The notes under the pieces are model-generated. The model was not told the origin of the DNA and did not search any database. It saw nothing but the letters and a program-made list of their open reading frames with translations. The translations under genes were made by a program, and so were the position numbers. Positions 54,909-64,000 of a stretch of 64,000 nucleotides of DNA are shown piece after piece (within the stretch, counting starts at the first letter, position 1; every line of letters begins with the position of its first letter). Origin of the DNA: Thiotrichales bacterium (GTDB taxonomy: Bacteria; Pseudomonadota; Gammaproteobacteria; Thiomicrospirales; Thiomicrospiraceae); the NCBI GenBank assembly GCA_016938655.1, contig JAFGUG010000011.1:372001-436000 (forward strand). Direction: 5' to 3'.

Positions 54909-55871
54909 ATGTCAGTAGAAAATCTCATTAAAAACAGACAGTGTTTGGCGATTATGGGGCCAACGGCTTCGGGTAAAAGTCAGCTTTCGATGGATTTAGC
55001 CACTAAATATCCTGTTGAAATTGTCAGTGTTGATTCGGCTTTGATTTATCAAGGCATGGATATTGGAACCGCTAAACCGTCTGTTGAAGAGATGGCACTG
55101 GTTCCGCATCACTTAATTAATACGCACGATGCAACCGAGAGTTATTCGGCCTCGGAGTTTGTAGAGGATGTTCACTGTTTAGTGGAGGCCATTTTTGCTC
55201 GTGGTCACCTGCCTATTTTGGTGGGGGGGACCATGATGTACTTTAATGCCTTGCAACAAGGGATGAACGATTTACCTCCGGCGGATGAAAAGGTTCGTGA
55301 AGCCTTGCAGAAAACTTGGCAGGCCACCCCAGAGGTTTTGCACCAGCGATTAACTGAAATTGACCCGGTTTCTGCACAACGTATTCATAAAAATGATCCG
55401 CAACGTTTAATTCGCGCATTAGAAGTGTATGAGGTGTCGGGCAAAACGTTGACTGAACTTCGAGCGGAGCCCAAAAAAGGCTTAACCGCGTTTAGCCTAA
55501 TTAAGATTGGTTTAATTCCTGAAGATCGAGCGCGCTTACACAAACAGATTATTTCGCGGTTTAACACCATGCTAGAGAGTGGGTTTTTGCAAGAGATGAA
55601 GGGTTTAATGGCACGCGGTGATTTAGACCCTGATATGACGTCGATTCGCAGTGTTGGTTATCGGCAGGCCTGGTCATTTTTGTTAGGTGAAGTGGATTAT
55701 GAAACATTTATTGAAAAAGGTGTGATTGCTACTCGTCAATTGGCAAAGCGTCAAATGACCTGGTTACGCAAAGAGACCGACTTGATTGCGATCGACCCAT
55801 TTAAAACGACTCGCGCGGCACGCTTAAAAATTGTTGCTGATTTAATTGAATCAAACTCAGAGTCACTTTAG
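54909..55871 (+). CDS. miaA: tRNA dimethylallyltransferase
   Basis: MiaA adds a dimethylallyl group to A37 of tRNAs that read U-starting codons. The 320-residue protein has the P-loop IMGPTASGKSQLSMDLA (residues 15-31), VSVDSALIYQGMDIGTAKP, and LVGGTMMYFNALQQGMNDLP with the family's DS and GGTxxY motifs. mutL-miaA-hfq is a conserved order. A palindrome variant near the 3' end encodes Arg-Gln-Ala-Trp. Confidence 0.96.
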   Translation: MSVENLIKNRQCLAIMGPTASGKSQLSMDLATKYPVEIVSVDSALIYQGMDIGTAKPSVEEMALVPHHLINTHDATESYSASEFVEDVHCLVEAIFARGHLPILVGGTMMYFNALQQGMNDLPPADEKVREALQKTWQATPEVLHQRLTEIDPVSAQRIHKNDPQRLIRALEVYEVSGKTLTELRAEPKKGLTAFSLIKIGLIPEDRARLHKQIISRFNTMLESGFLQEMKGLMARGDLDPDMTSIRSVGYRQAWSFLLGEVDYETFIEKGVIATRQLAKRQMTWLRKETDLIAIDPFKTTRAARLKIVADLIESNSESL

Positions 55872-56073
55872 AATAACGCCCGAAATCAAAGTGGTTTTTT
55901 ATTCATCAATAAAATTGATTGATACTAAGATGCTTTAACACTGTGCTATGCTTCTCGGTGGTTACTTAGGATTACGTAAATATTTTGGAAAGCGCTTTCA
56001 TTTGGCTGATAAAAAACGTTAACGGTAGCCTCTACAAGACAATGATTTAATAAAAAAATAATAGGAAATGATC

Positions 56074-56340
56074 ATGGAGAATAAAAAGGTGGCTAAAGCT
56101 TTACCTATTCAAGACCCGTATTTGAACGCACTACGTAAAGAGAAAATTAACGTCTCTATCTACCTAGTTAATGGTGTAAAGCTGCAAGGTCGTGTCGACT
56201 CTTTTGACCAGTTTGTTGTGTTGCTAAGAAGTAATGTGACGCAAATGGTTTACAAACACGCCATCTCTACGATTGTGCCTATGCGTGACCCGAAACCCTA
56301 TGAGAACGGAGCAGAAGATAACACTGCTGTGGATGAATAA
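56074..56340 (+). CDS. hfq: RNA chaperone Hfq
   Basis: Hfq is a hexameric Sm-like protein that pairs small RNAs with mRNAs. From the ATG at 56074 (AGGA 8 bases upstream) it has 88 residues; an ATG two codons earlier is too near the ribosome-binding site. Sm motifs [15 protein letters not shown] and [10 protein letters not shown] are intact, with Gln and Phe residues of the proximal RNA site. The C-terminal tail is short and acidic, unlike the long tail of E. coli Hfq. Confidence 0.97.
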   Translation: MENKKVAKALPIQDPYLNALRKEKINVSIYLVNGVKLQGRVDSFDQFVVLLRSNVTQMVYKHAISTIVPMRDPKPYENGAEDNTAVDE

Positions 56341-56418
56341 ACGATTATTTCCCCTCTAATTACAGTTGATTTCTTGCCGATTCCCGTCTTAAACACTTTA
56401 AGGAAATTAACCCCCTAA

Positions 56419-57714
56419 ATGGAATTATTTGATCGTCTCGAGCGACGCGAACTGGAACGGGCTGTTTTAGTTCACGTTGACTTTCGTAATGAATCAGACC
56501 GCGAAGAGTTAGATGAGTTCTACGAACTTGTTGATTCTGCCGGTGCTGAAATTTGTCAACTTATCACGACCAAACGTCAAAATCCAGATCCTAAGTTTTT
56601 TGTGGGTAAGGGAAAAATTCAAGAGATTAAAGAGGCGGTTGAACTTTTCGAAGCCGACGTCGTCATCGTAAATCACGCCTTATCGCCCGCACAAGAACGA
56701 AATATTTCGCTCGAGTTAGATTGCCAAGTGTTAGACCGTGTCGGGTTGATTTTGGATATCTTCGCCCAACGCGCTCGTTCACATGAAGGAAAGCTTCAAG
56801 TTGAATTAGCACAACTCAAACGTATGGCAACCCGCTTGGTAAAAGGGTGGACGCACTTAGATCGTCAAGGCGGGATTGGTGCACGTGGTCCGGGTGAAAC
56901 CCAGCTAGAGTCAGACCGTCGTTTGGTTCAAGGACGCATCAAACAGCTTGAAGCGCGTATTAATAAAGTAAGAAAACAGCGTGACTTGGGTCGGCGATCT
57001 CGTAAACGTTCGGAGTTGCCAACCATTACCATTGTGGGTTATACCAACGCAGGTAAATCCACTCTGTTTAACACCATGACCTCAGCAGGTGTGTATGCAG
57101 AAGACCGATTGTTTGCAACCCTAGACTCAACCTTAAGACGTGTGCATCTGCCCGGATGTGGCCCGGTAATATTTGCCGATACCGTTGGATTTATTCGTCA
57201 TATCCCGCATGACTTAGTCACCGCATTTCGCTCGACACTTGAAGAGACGAGTGAGGCCGATTTACTTATTCACTTGGTCGATGCAGCGGATCCACATCGT
57301 GAAGAAAAGATGAAGGATGTGGCTGAGGTCATTGCTGAGGTTGGTGCGCAAGATGTCCCGCAATTAACCGTATTTAACAAGATTGATATGCTAGACCCTA
57401 AGGTTGAGGCCAAAGTTGATCTTAATGAGGAAGGCGTGCCAGAGCGTGTTTGGTTGTCAGCCCAAAATGGGCAGGGTATTGATTTGCTAATGGACTCCGT
57501 TGCATCCTTTTTTAAAGGGCACTTTTATCAGGTAAGTCTCACATTGGATGTCAATGCCGGCAAGAAGCGTGCAGAACTATACCAGTTAGGTCAAATACTT
57601 GAAGAGGGATTTGATGAACAAGGTAACAGTTTATTCAAAATGCATCTAACCCAACAAGAGTGGGAGATGGTTAATCAATGGGAAGCGTTAATTGAAGCGA
57701 AGGTGTTGGACTAA
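56419..57714 (+). CDS. hflX: GTPase HflX
   Basis: HflX is a ribosome-splitting GTPase linked to stress recovery. The 431-residue protein has the N-terminal HflX domain (FVGKGKIQEIKE, LSPAQERNISLELDCQVLDR), the GPGETQLESDRR segment, then the GTP motifs GYTNAGKSTLFN (G1), DTVGFI (G3) and FNKID (G4). It follows hfq by 78 bases and precedes hflK, the usual order. Confidence 0.96.
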   Translation: MELFDRLERRELERAVLVHVDFRNESDREELDEFYELVDSAGAEICQLITTKRQNPDPKFFVGKGKIQEIKEAVELFEADVVIVNHALSPAQERNISLELDCQVLDRVGLILDIFAQRARSHEGKLQVELAQLKRMATRLVKGWTHLDRQGGIGARGPGETQLESDRRLVQGRIKQLEARINKVRKQRDLGRRSRKRSELPTITIVGYTNAGKSTLFNTMTSAGVYAEDRLFATLDSTLRRVHLPGCGPVIFADTVGFIRHIPHDLVTAFRSTLEETSEADLLIHLVDAADPHREEKMKDVAEVIAEVGAQDVPQLTVFNKIDMLDPKVEAKVDLNEEGVPERVWLSAQNGQGIDLLMDSVASFFKGHFYQVSLTLDVNAGKKRAELYQLGQILEEGFDEQGNSLFKMHLTQQEWEMVNQWEALIEAKVLD

Positions 57715-57933
57715 GCAATAGCGTAAAACAATCCTATTTACCCTTGGTAAATAGCGTTACACTGCATGTGTTTGGTTTGCAAACCTCAAAAATTGTATAT
57801 ACTTATTTTTGAAAATCTTCAATTGGTAATAAAATTTTTTAATGGGTGACTTTTAGAGGCGAATTCTCTAAAATAGCTCTATTCGTTGCCTTACAAATAA
57901 GGTAACACGCAGTCCTTTTAATGGAGAAAGTAG

Positions 57934-59187
57934 ATGGCTTGGAATGAACCAGGTAAACCTGGCCAAGATCCTTGGGGCAACTCAGGCGACAATGGCAATA
58001 AGGGTGGTGACAATGAACCACCTAAACAACCACCTAAAAGACCTAGAAATAACGACAACGACTTAGATGCGATGCTAAAAAAAGCGCAGAGTATCTTAGG
58101 TGGTGCCGGAAATAAAATGGGTGGCAACGGAGGCGGCATCGGCGGCATCGGTGGCAGCATCATTTTTGGTGTGATCTTGGTTGTTTGGCTACTGTCCGGT
58201 ATTTATATTGTTGATCCAGCAGAACGGGGTGTGGTTACCCGTTTTGGTGCGTTTGTTGAAGAGACAAAAGCTGGGCCGCATTGGCACATGCCTTATCCAA
58301 TTGAAAATGTGCGTATTGTTAACGTAGACCAAATTCGTACCGCTGAAATTGGTTACCGTTCAGATGCAAACAACCGCTCTGGAAGTGTTCCAAACGAGTC
58401 GTTGATGCTTACCAAAGATGAGAACATCGTTGATCTAAAAATTGCCATTCAATATCGAATTGAAAGCGCCAACGAATACTTGTTCCAAACGGCAGATCCT
58501 GACATGACATTACGAGCCGCTGCAGAGAGTGCGTTGCGTGAAGTGGTTGGTCAAAATACTATGGATTTCGTGTTAACCGAAGGTCGTAACGAAGTGGTTT
58601 CAACCGTTCAAACGTTAGCACAAGCTAACTTAAATGCGTATCGCACCGGTATAAATATTACCTCTGTAAACTTACAAGATGCTCAACCACCTGAACAGGT
58701 TCAATCTGCCTTTGCGGACGTGGTTAAAGCGCGTGAGGACAGAGAGCGTTTAATCAACGAAGCTGAAACCTATGCAAATGATGTTCTTCCGAAAGCACGT
58801 GGTCGAGCGGCTCGTGAATTAGAAGAAGCCAGTGCTTATCACGATCGTGTTATCGCTCAGGCAACGGGTGAGGCCTCACGTTTTACCAGCATCGTAACTG
58901 AATATCAGAAAGCACCAGAAGTGACTCGTAACCGTATTTACATTGATGCGATTACCAATGTCCTTGGAAACACTAGTAAAGTGTTTATGGGGTCTGAAAA
59001 CAGTAACAACTTAATGTACCTACCTTTGGACAAATTAATGAGTGGTCAAAATTCAACGCCTTACACAACCAGTGAAAATGCGATGAATCCACAGCCGGCT
59101 CCGCCTGCTGTGACATCTACCACTAATAATAATCCACAACCAAGAACCGGTATTCGTGATTACCTGAAAAATAGGGAGATACGTTAA
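57934..59187 (+). CDS. hflK: FtsH protease regulator subunit HflK
   Basis: HflK and HflC form a membrane complex that surrounds and modulates FtsH. The 417-residue protein has a Gly/Pro/Asn-rich N-terminal tail, one membrane segment (about residues 70-88), and a stomatin/prohibitin domain facing the periplasm (PAERGVVTRFGAFVEETKAGPHWHMPYPIENV). GGAG precedes the ATG. Its stop overlaps the hflC start by one base. Confidence 0.95.
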   Translation: MAWNEPGKPGQDPWGNSGDNGNKGGDNEPPKQPPKRPRNNDNDLDAMLKKAQSILGGAGNKMGGNGGGIGGIGGSIIFGVILVVWLLSGIYIVDPAERGVVTRFGAFVEETKAGPHWHMPYPIENVRIVNVDQIRTAEIGYRSDANNRSGSVPNESLMLTKDENIVDLKIAIQYRIESANEYLFQTADPDMTLRAAAESALREVVGQNTMDFVLTEGRNEVVSTVQTLAQANLNAYRTGINITSVNLQDAQPPEQVQSAFADVVKAREDRERLINEAETYANDVLPKARGRAARELEEASAYHDRVIAQATGEASRFTSIVTEYQKAPEVTRNRIYIDAITNVLGNTSKVFMGSENSNNLMYLPLDKLMSGQNSTPYTTSENAMNPQPAPPAVTSTTNNNPQPRTGIRDYLKNREIR

Positions 59188-60044
59188 TGAAATCAGTCTT
59201 ATCTATTTTAGTCGCTGCCGTGCTGTTTATTGCAAGTAGTTCACTGTTTGTAGTCAACCAGTGGGAAACCGCTGTTGTGCTTCGATTAGGGGAAATTGTT
59301 AAAGCCGATGTAGAACCTGGCTTGCACTTAAAAACACCGTTCATCAACAATGTTCGTACCTTTGATGCGCGATTACAAACCCTTGATGCGCCACCGGAAC
59401 GTTACTTAACAAGTGAAAAGAAAAACCTTGAGGTGGATTCTTTTGTTAAGTGGCGTATTAAAGATGTTGCACTTTTTTATACCACAATGAACGGTGACAA
59501 TCGTTTAGCAGGTATGCGTTTAGGGCAGATCGTTAAAGATGGTCTTCGTGCCGAGTTTGGTAACCGTACCGTTAAAGAAGTTATTTCAGGTGAACGTGTC
59601 GAAATCGCACAAAAAATCAAAGACACGACTTCAAACGCTGCGAATGCGTTTGGTATTGAAATTGAAGATGTACGTATTAAACGTATCGATTTAGCGAAAG
59701 ACATCAGTGAGTCGGTTTACCGTCGTATGGAAGCTGAGCGTAATCGTGTTGCGAAAGACCTGCGCTCTAAAGGGGCTGAGTCAGCTGAGAAAATTCGAGC
59801 GGATGCCGATCGTCAAAGAGTGGTTATCCTTGCCGAAGCGTATTCAGAAGCGGAAGTTTTACGCGGTAAAGGCGATGCGAAAGCGTCAGAAATCTATGCA
59901 AAAGCTTACAACGCAGACGCTGAGTTCTACTCTTTTTACCACAGTATCAACGCTTATCAAAAGTCGTTTAAAGATAAGTCAGATGTGATGTTAGTTGATC
60001 CAAAATCTGACTTCTTTAAGTACTTTAATGAGTCCGTTAAATAA
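59187..60044 (+). CDS. hflC: FtsH protease regulator subunit HflC
   Basis: HflC is the partner of HflK in the FtsH-regulating complex. The 285-residue protein has an N-terminal membrane segment (residues 4-21), then a prohibitin domain (VNQWETAVVLRLGEIVKADVEPGLHLKTPFI) and a long helix rich in Ala/Glu/Arg (ESAEKIRADADRQRVVILAEAYSEAE). The start codon overlaps the hflK stop. A terminator hairpin lies 37 bases downstream. Confidence 0.95.
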   Translation: MKSVLSILVAAVLFIASSSLFVVNQWETAVVLRLGEIVKADVEPGLHLKTPFINNVRTFDARLQTLDAPPERYLTSEKKNLEVDSFVKWRIKDVALFYTTMNGDNRLAGMRLGQIVKDGLRAEFGNRTVKEVISGERVEIAQKIKDTTSNAANAFGIEIEDVRIKRIDLAKDISESVYRRMEAERNRVAKDLRSKGAESAEKIRADADRQRVVILAEAYSEAEVLRGKGDAKASEIYAKAYNADAEFYSFYHSINAYQKSFKDKSDVMLVDPKSDFFKYFNESVK

Positions 60045-60080
60045 TTCATGATGTGTCAGATACTGACAATCAACTGAGAT

Positions 60081-60106
60081 AAAAGGTGGGGTAACCCACC
60101 TTTTTT
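60081..60106 (+). terminator. Intrinsic terminator or attenuator between hflC and the DUF2065 gene
   Basis: AAAAGGTGGG pairs with CCCACCTTTT around a four-base loop (GTAA) and is followed by T. It ends 8 bases before the next start, so it may limit read-through into DUF2065-hisZ-purA or hide that gene's start. Confidence 0.9.
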
Positions 60107-60114
60107 ATGGCCAA

Positions 60115-60303
60115 ATGCTTGAAACCACCTTAATCGCGGCAATCGCTTTACTGTTTATCATGGAAGGGCTCTTACCTTTTATCTTTCCGAATTTCTGGAA
60201 AAAAATGATGAGAGAAGCGACTGAGTTACCCGAGACACAACTGCGTGTTATGGGGTTGCTAAGTATTACCGTCGGAATGCTGATCCTGTTATTTTTCAGC
60301 TAA
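60115..60303 (+). CDS. DUF2065 small membrane protein
   Basis: This 62-residue protein has two membrane segments (about 3-22 and 43-60) and the family pattern MEGLLPFIFPNFWKKMM followed by LRVMGLLSITVGMLILL. DUF2065 proteins often sit between hflC and hisZ or purA, as here. No ribosome-binding site is clear because the terminator stem lies just upstream. The function is unknown. Confidence 0.9.
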   Translation: MLETTLIAAIALLFIMEGLLPFIFPNFWKKMMREATELPETQLRVMGLLSITVGMLILLFFS

Positions 60304-60375
60304 AAAATCCATTTTGATTTAGAATATGACGGTTGTGCCGAATTTACATAATTGAATAAAGAAAAGAAGTTAAAC

Positions 60376-61539
60376 ATGCAACAATCTACGTGGTTCACGC
60401 CAGAGGGTTTAGAAGACCTGCTCCCACCGCAAGCCCAAAAATTAGAGACTTACCGTCGTAATTTAATTGACGGTTTTCGTTTGTCGGGTTACGACCTGAT
60501 TCTACCGCCGCTTGCTGAGTTCACTGATTCGTTATTAACTGGAACAGGCCAGCATCGTGCGACTGAAATGTGTCGATTTACCGACCAAGAGAGTGGCCGA
60601 ATGATGGGGGTTCGTGCAGATATGACGCCGCAAGTAGCGCGTGTTGTCAGCAATCGCTTAAAAGCAGCCGACAAAATCTCTCGTCTTTGCTATGTGGGTG
60701 AAGTTCTAAAAACTCGCAATAACAAAGCAAAAGGGTCTCGTAGTCCAATTCAAGTGGGTGCGGAACTGTTTGGTTATGAAGGTGTCGAAAGCGATATTGA
60801 AGTCATTGAGTTGATGCTTGAGAGCTTAAAAGGCATAGCGCTGCCTGATTTACAGATGAGTCTAGGTCATGTTGGCATTGTGGCTGAGTTGAGTAAGCTT
60901 GCCGGTCTTAGTGCAAATCAAGCGGCTTCATTGCGTAACATTTTAAAACGTAAAGCGATTCCTGAGTATCAAGAATGGTTAGCTGCAACGAGCCTACCTG
61001 CAAATGTTAAGCCTGCTTTTGAGGGGTTAATGTCATTAGCCGGTGATGCGCAAAACGTATTAGATAATGCAAAGTCATTGTTAGCAGGCCTGTCAGATAC
61101 TTTAGATGCTGCTCTTGAGCGGTTGCAAGCCGTGGTTTCACATATTGCCGCAACTCAAACGATTAATATTCACTTAGATCTCGCTGACATTCGTGGTTAT
61201 CACTATCACACCGGTGTGATTTTTGGTTGTTATAGTTCGCCTTTGCAATTGATCGCTAAGGGTGGTCGTTATGATGGCATTGGCGAAGAGTTTGGTTTAT
61301 CACTCCCCGCAACTGGATTCAGCTTAGATTTAAGAACCGCTTTAGATTTATTGCCGGATGCAGACGATGACCTTAAGGGGCAAGTTTTTGCGCCTGTGTT
61401 AGCAGATGCAGAATTGAAAGCTAAAATTGCAGAGTTAAGAGCACAAGGTTTTCAAGTTATTAGCAGCTACGATTTATCGGAAGTTGCCGCCGACGCTAAA
61501 AAATTAGTATCAGATGCGGGTCAGTGGTCGGTTAAATAA
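60376..61539 (+). CDS. hisZ: ATP phosphoribosyltransferase regulatory subunit HisZ
   Basis: HisZ is a paralogue of histidyl-tRNA synthetase that joins short-form HisG to make the first enzyme of histidine synthesis. The protein has 387 residues from the ATG at 60376; the TTG 8 codons earlier is less likely. Class II fold motifs are WFTPEGLEDLLPPQA, ATEMCRFTDQESGRMMGVRADMTPQVARVV and KGGRYDGIGEEFG. The C-terminal anticodon-binding domain is absent, as expected for HisZ. The hisG gene is not in the window. Confidence 0.93.
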   Translation: MQQSTWFTPEGLEDLLPPQAQKLETYRRNLIDGFRLSGYDLILPPLAEFTDSLLTGTGQHRATEMCRFTDQESGRMMGVRADMTPQVARVVSNRLKAADKISRLCYVGEVLKTRNNKAKGSRSPIQVGAELFGYEGVESDIEVIELMLESLKGIALPDLQMSLGHVGIVAELSKLAGLSANQAASLRNILKRKAIPEYQEWLAATSLPANVKPAFEGLMSLAGDAQNVLDNAKSLLAGLSDTLDAALERLQAVVSHIAATQTINIHLDLADIRGYHYHTGVIFGCYSSPLQLIAKGGRYDGIGEEFGLSLPATGFSLDLRTALDLLPDADDDLKGQVFAPVLADAELKAKIAELRAQGFQVISSYDLSEVAADAKKLVSDAGQWSVK

Positions 61540-61559
61540 TCGACCCCTGCAAATCATAA

Positions 61560-62909
<1,350 letters not shown>

Positions 62910-62943
62910 ATCAATTACGTTTTCAACGAAATCCAAAATCACT

Positions 62944-62974
62944 CGATCTAATTTAGTTAGCTCGGGTTTTTTTA
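62944..62974 (+). terminator. Probable terminator after purA
   Basis: CGATCTAA and TTAGCTCG pair with one mismatch around a five-base loop, followed by GGTTTTTTT. Confidence 0.7.
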
Positions 62975-63014
62975 TGTCTGCGTTTTAAGGACGGGTTACG
63001 TTTTAATGATTTAG

Positions 63015-63036
63015 AAGTGAGCAGGCCTGCTCACTT
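63015..63036. repeat. Extended GCAGGCCTGC palindrome
   Basis: The core at 63021-63030 is extended by AAGTGA on the left and TCACTT on the right, making a perfect 22-bp palindrome followed by TTAG. It lies 106 bases after purA. Confidence 0.9.
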
Positions 63037-63225
63037 TTAGACACCTTCTTTTCATATTGGTGTTTTGAATTGGACTTTATCTGGTGTTTCAAACAGTTTG
63101 ATTTCAACTGGGTTGAATTCGCAGTAAATAGTTGCCAATTAAAGCGTAAACAAGGTGAAACACCGGCCATAGATTGGTATCATAGAGAGCTATTTTGTAC
63201 AGATTGATTAAGTAAGGAAAAAAGC

Positions 63226-64000
63226 ATGTTACAAGCCATTAGGAGTAATGCACAAGGTTGGATCGCTTGGGTCATTGTTGGTCTAATCATCTTAACGTTT
63301 GCACTGTTTGGAATTGACCAATATGCACGTGGCGACAAAGTCGTTGTGGTGGCACAAGTAAACGGTGAAGATGTAACCGCTCGTGAGTTCCTAGTGCTTT
63401 ATAACCGCCAAAAGTCGCGTTTAGAACAGCAATTTGGTGACATGTACGATCAAGTGGTTAAAGATGAAGAGTTACGTGATCAAGTGTTGGATGCGTTAGT
63501 CGAGTCTGCCGTGATTCGTCAGTGGGCAAATGATAATCACATGACGGTTTCCGATCAGCAGTTAGCGATGACGATTCAGTCTGCAGATGTCTTTCAACAA
63601 GACGGCAAGTTTAATCAAAAAGTCTACGAAGAGATTATTTTGCGTAACGGTTTAAACGTGGCACGTTTTGAATATGAACAGCGTCAGTTCCTAGTTGAAA
63701 ATCAATACAAAATGTTAACGCAGGGTTCAACGTTTGCAACAAAGTCAGAAGTTGAGCAGTTAGCCAAGCTTCAAGGTCAAGAGCGTAACGTGAACTATCT
63801 GCGCATTGACCAGCGTCCGTTCTTAAAAACGGCGGTAGTGACCGATGAACAAGTTAGTACGTTTTATGAAACGAACAAAGCTCAATACATTGCGCCTGAG
63901 CAGGTTGTCCTTGAATACATTGAACTCTCTCAAGAAGAGATGGCTAAAACGATTCCAGTCACCGACGAGATTATTCAAGCCTACTATGAAGAGAACAAGT
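63226..64000 (+). CDS. ppiD: PpiD-like periplasmic folding factor, 3' end cut off
   Basis: The first 258 codons are visible from an ATG with AAGGAA upstream. The protein has an N-terminal membrane anchor (residues 12-28, in GWIAWVIVGLIILTFALFGID), then a SurA-like chaperone domain (VAQVNGEDVTAREFLVLYNRQK) typical of PpiD, an inner-membrane folding factor facing the periplasm. The parvulin domain would follow beyond the right edge. Confidence 0.88.
   Translation, partial: MLQAIRSNAQGWIAWVIVGLIILTFALFGIDQYARGDKVVVVAQVNGEDVTAREFLVLYNRQKSRLEQQFGDMYDQVVKDEELRDQVLDALVESAVIRQWANDNHMTVSDQQLAMTIQSADVFQQDGKFNQKVYEEIILRNGLNVARFEYEQRQFLVENQYKMLTQGSTFATKSEVEQLAKLQGQERNVNYLRIDQRPFLKTAVVTDEQVSTFYETNKAQYIAPEQVVLEYIELSQEEMAKTIPVTDEIIQAYYEENK

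Larger units (their letters stand above)
62910..63225. other. Intergenic region between purA and ppiD
   Basis: No gene is seen. It holds the purA terminator (62944-62974), a 22-bp perfect palindrome around GCAGGCCTGC (63015-63036), and AT-rich sequence that must include the ppiD promoter, for which I can name no clear hexamers. Confidence 0.6.

Overview
The window reads as a piece of a gammaproteobacterial chromosome with moderate GC and dense, mostly housekeeping gene content. The gene orders mutL-miaA-hfq-hflX-hflK-hflC-DUF2065-hisZ-purA, metG-rnfABCDGE-nth and lpxK/ycaR-kdsB are typical of Gammaproteobacteria. A sulfide:quinone-oxidoreductase-like flavoprotein, an exported two-domain rhodanese, a complete Rnf complex and a glutathione-dependent formaldehyde pathway suggest a sulfur-oxidising relative of Thiomicrospira/Hydrogenovibrio/Thiomicrorhabdus. 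That assignment is an inference; no rRNA gene is present to test it.

Layout. 1-4.4 kb: a cut-off EF-hand-type protein, an SGNH lipoprotein esterase and greB, then a small accessory patch on the minus strand (a secreted protein, a DUF1413-like protein, an attC-like fold and another secreted protein). 4.5-8.6 kb: a small conserved protein, the SQR-like flavoprotein, a PLP enzyme and a divergent ammonium transporter. 8.7-18.8 kb: a Lon-like protease with a PAS protein, DUF2062, comEC coupled to lpxK, a PilZ-like protein, ycaR and kdsB. 18.9-22.6 kb: a cobalamin operon (btuB-cobO-btuF) led by a clear cobalamin riboswitch. 22.8-36.3 kb: many short units, including phosphoglycerate dehydrogenase, a LysE exporter, frmA-fghA, djlA, glnS, dbpA and bcp. 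36.5-40.3 kb: a CHASE-PAS-PAS histidine kinase overlapping a response regulator/PP2C phosphatase. 40.3-50.8 kb: a long minus-strand run from metG through rnfABCDGE, nth, DUF1841 and the rhodanese to a small membrane protein. 51-64 kb: a STAS-domain protein, mrp, the mutL-to-purA run and the start of ppiD.

The most striking non-gene signal is a 10-bp palindrome, GCAGGCCTGC. By eye it occurs 18 times exactly, and its 8-bp core CAGGCCTG occurs 30 times, where about one core would be expected by chance. Most exact copies are intergenic and sit in an A/T-rich flank of the form T-N-A before and N-N-R-N-TTTT after the core. Some copies form terminators, two flank the btuB ribosome-binding region, and several lie inside genes. 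It behaves like a genome-wide iterated element (uptake-sequence-like, HIP1-like or a protein-binding site). A second repeat family, built of CACGAAG units, forms a 143-bp inverted-repeat element at 34.2 kb with a lone arm at 3.77 kb.

No tRNA, rRNA, CRISPR array, prophage, transposase or integrase gene was found.
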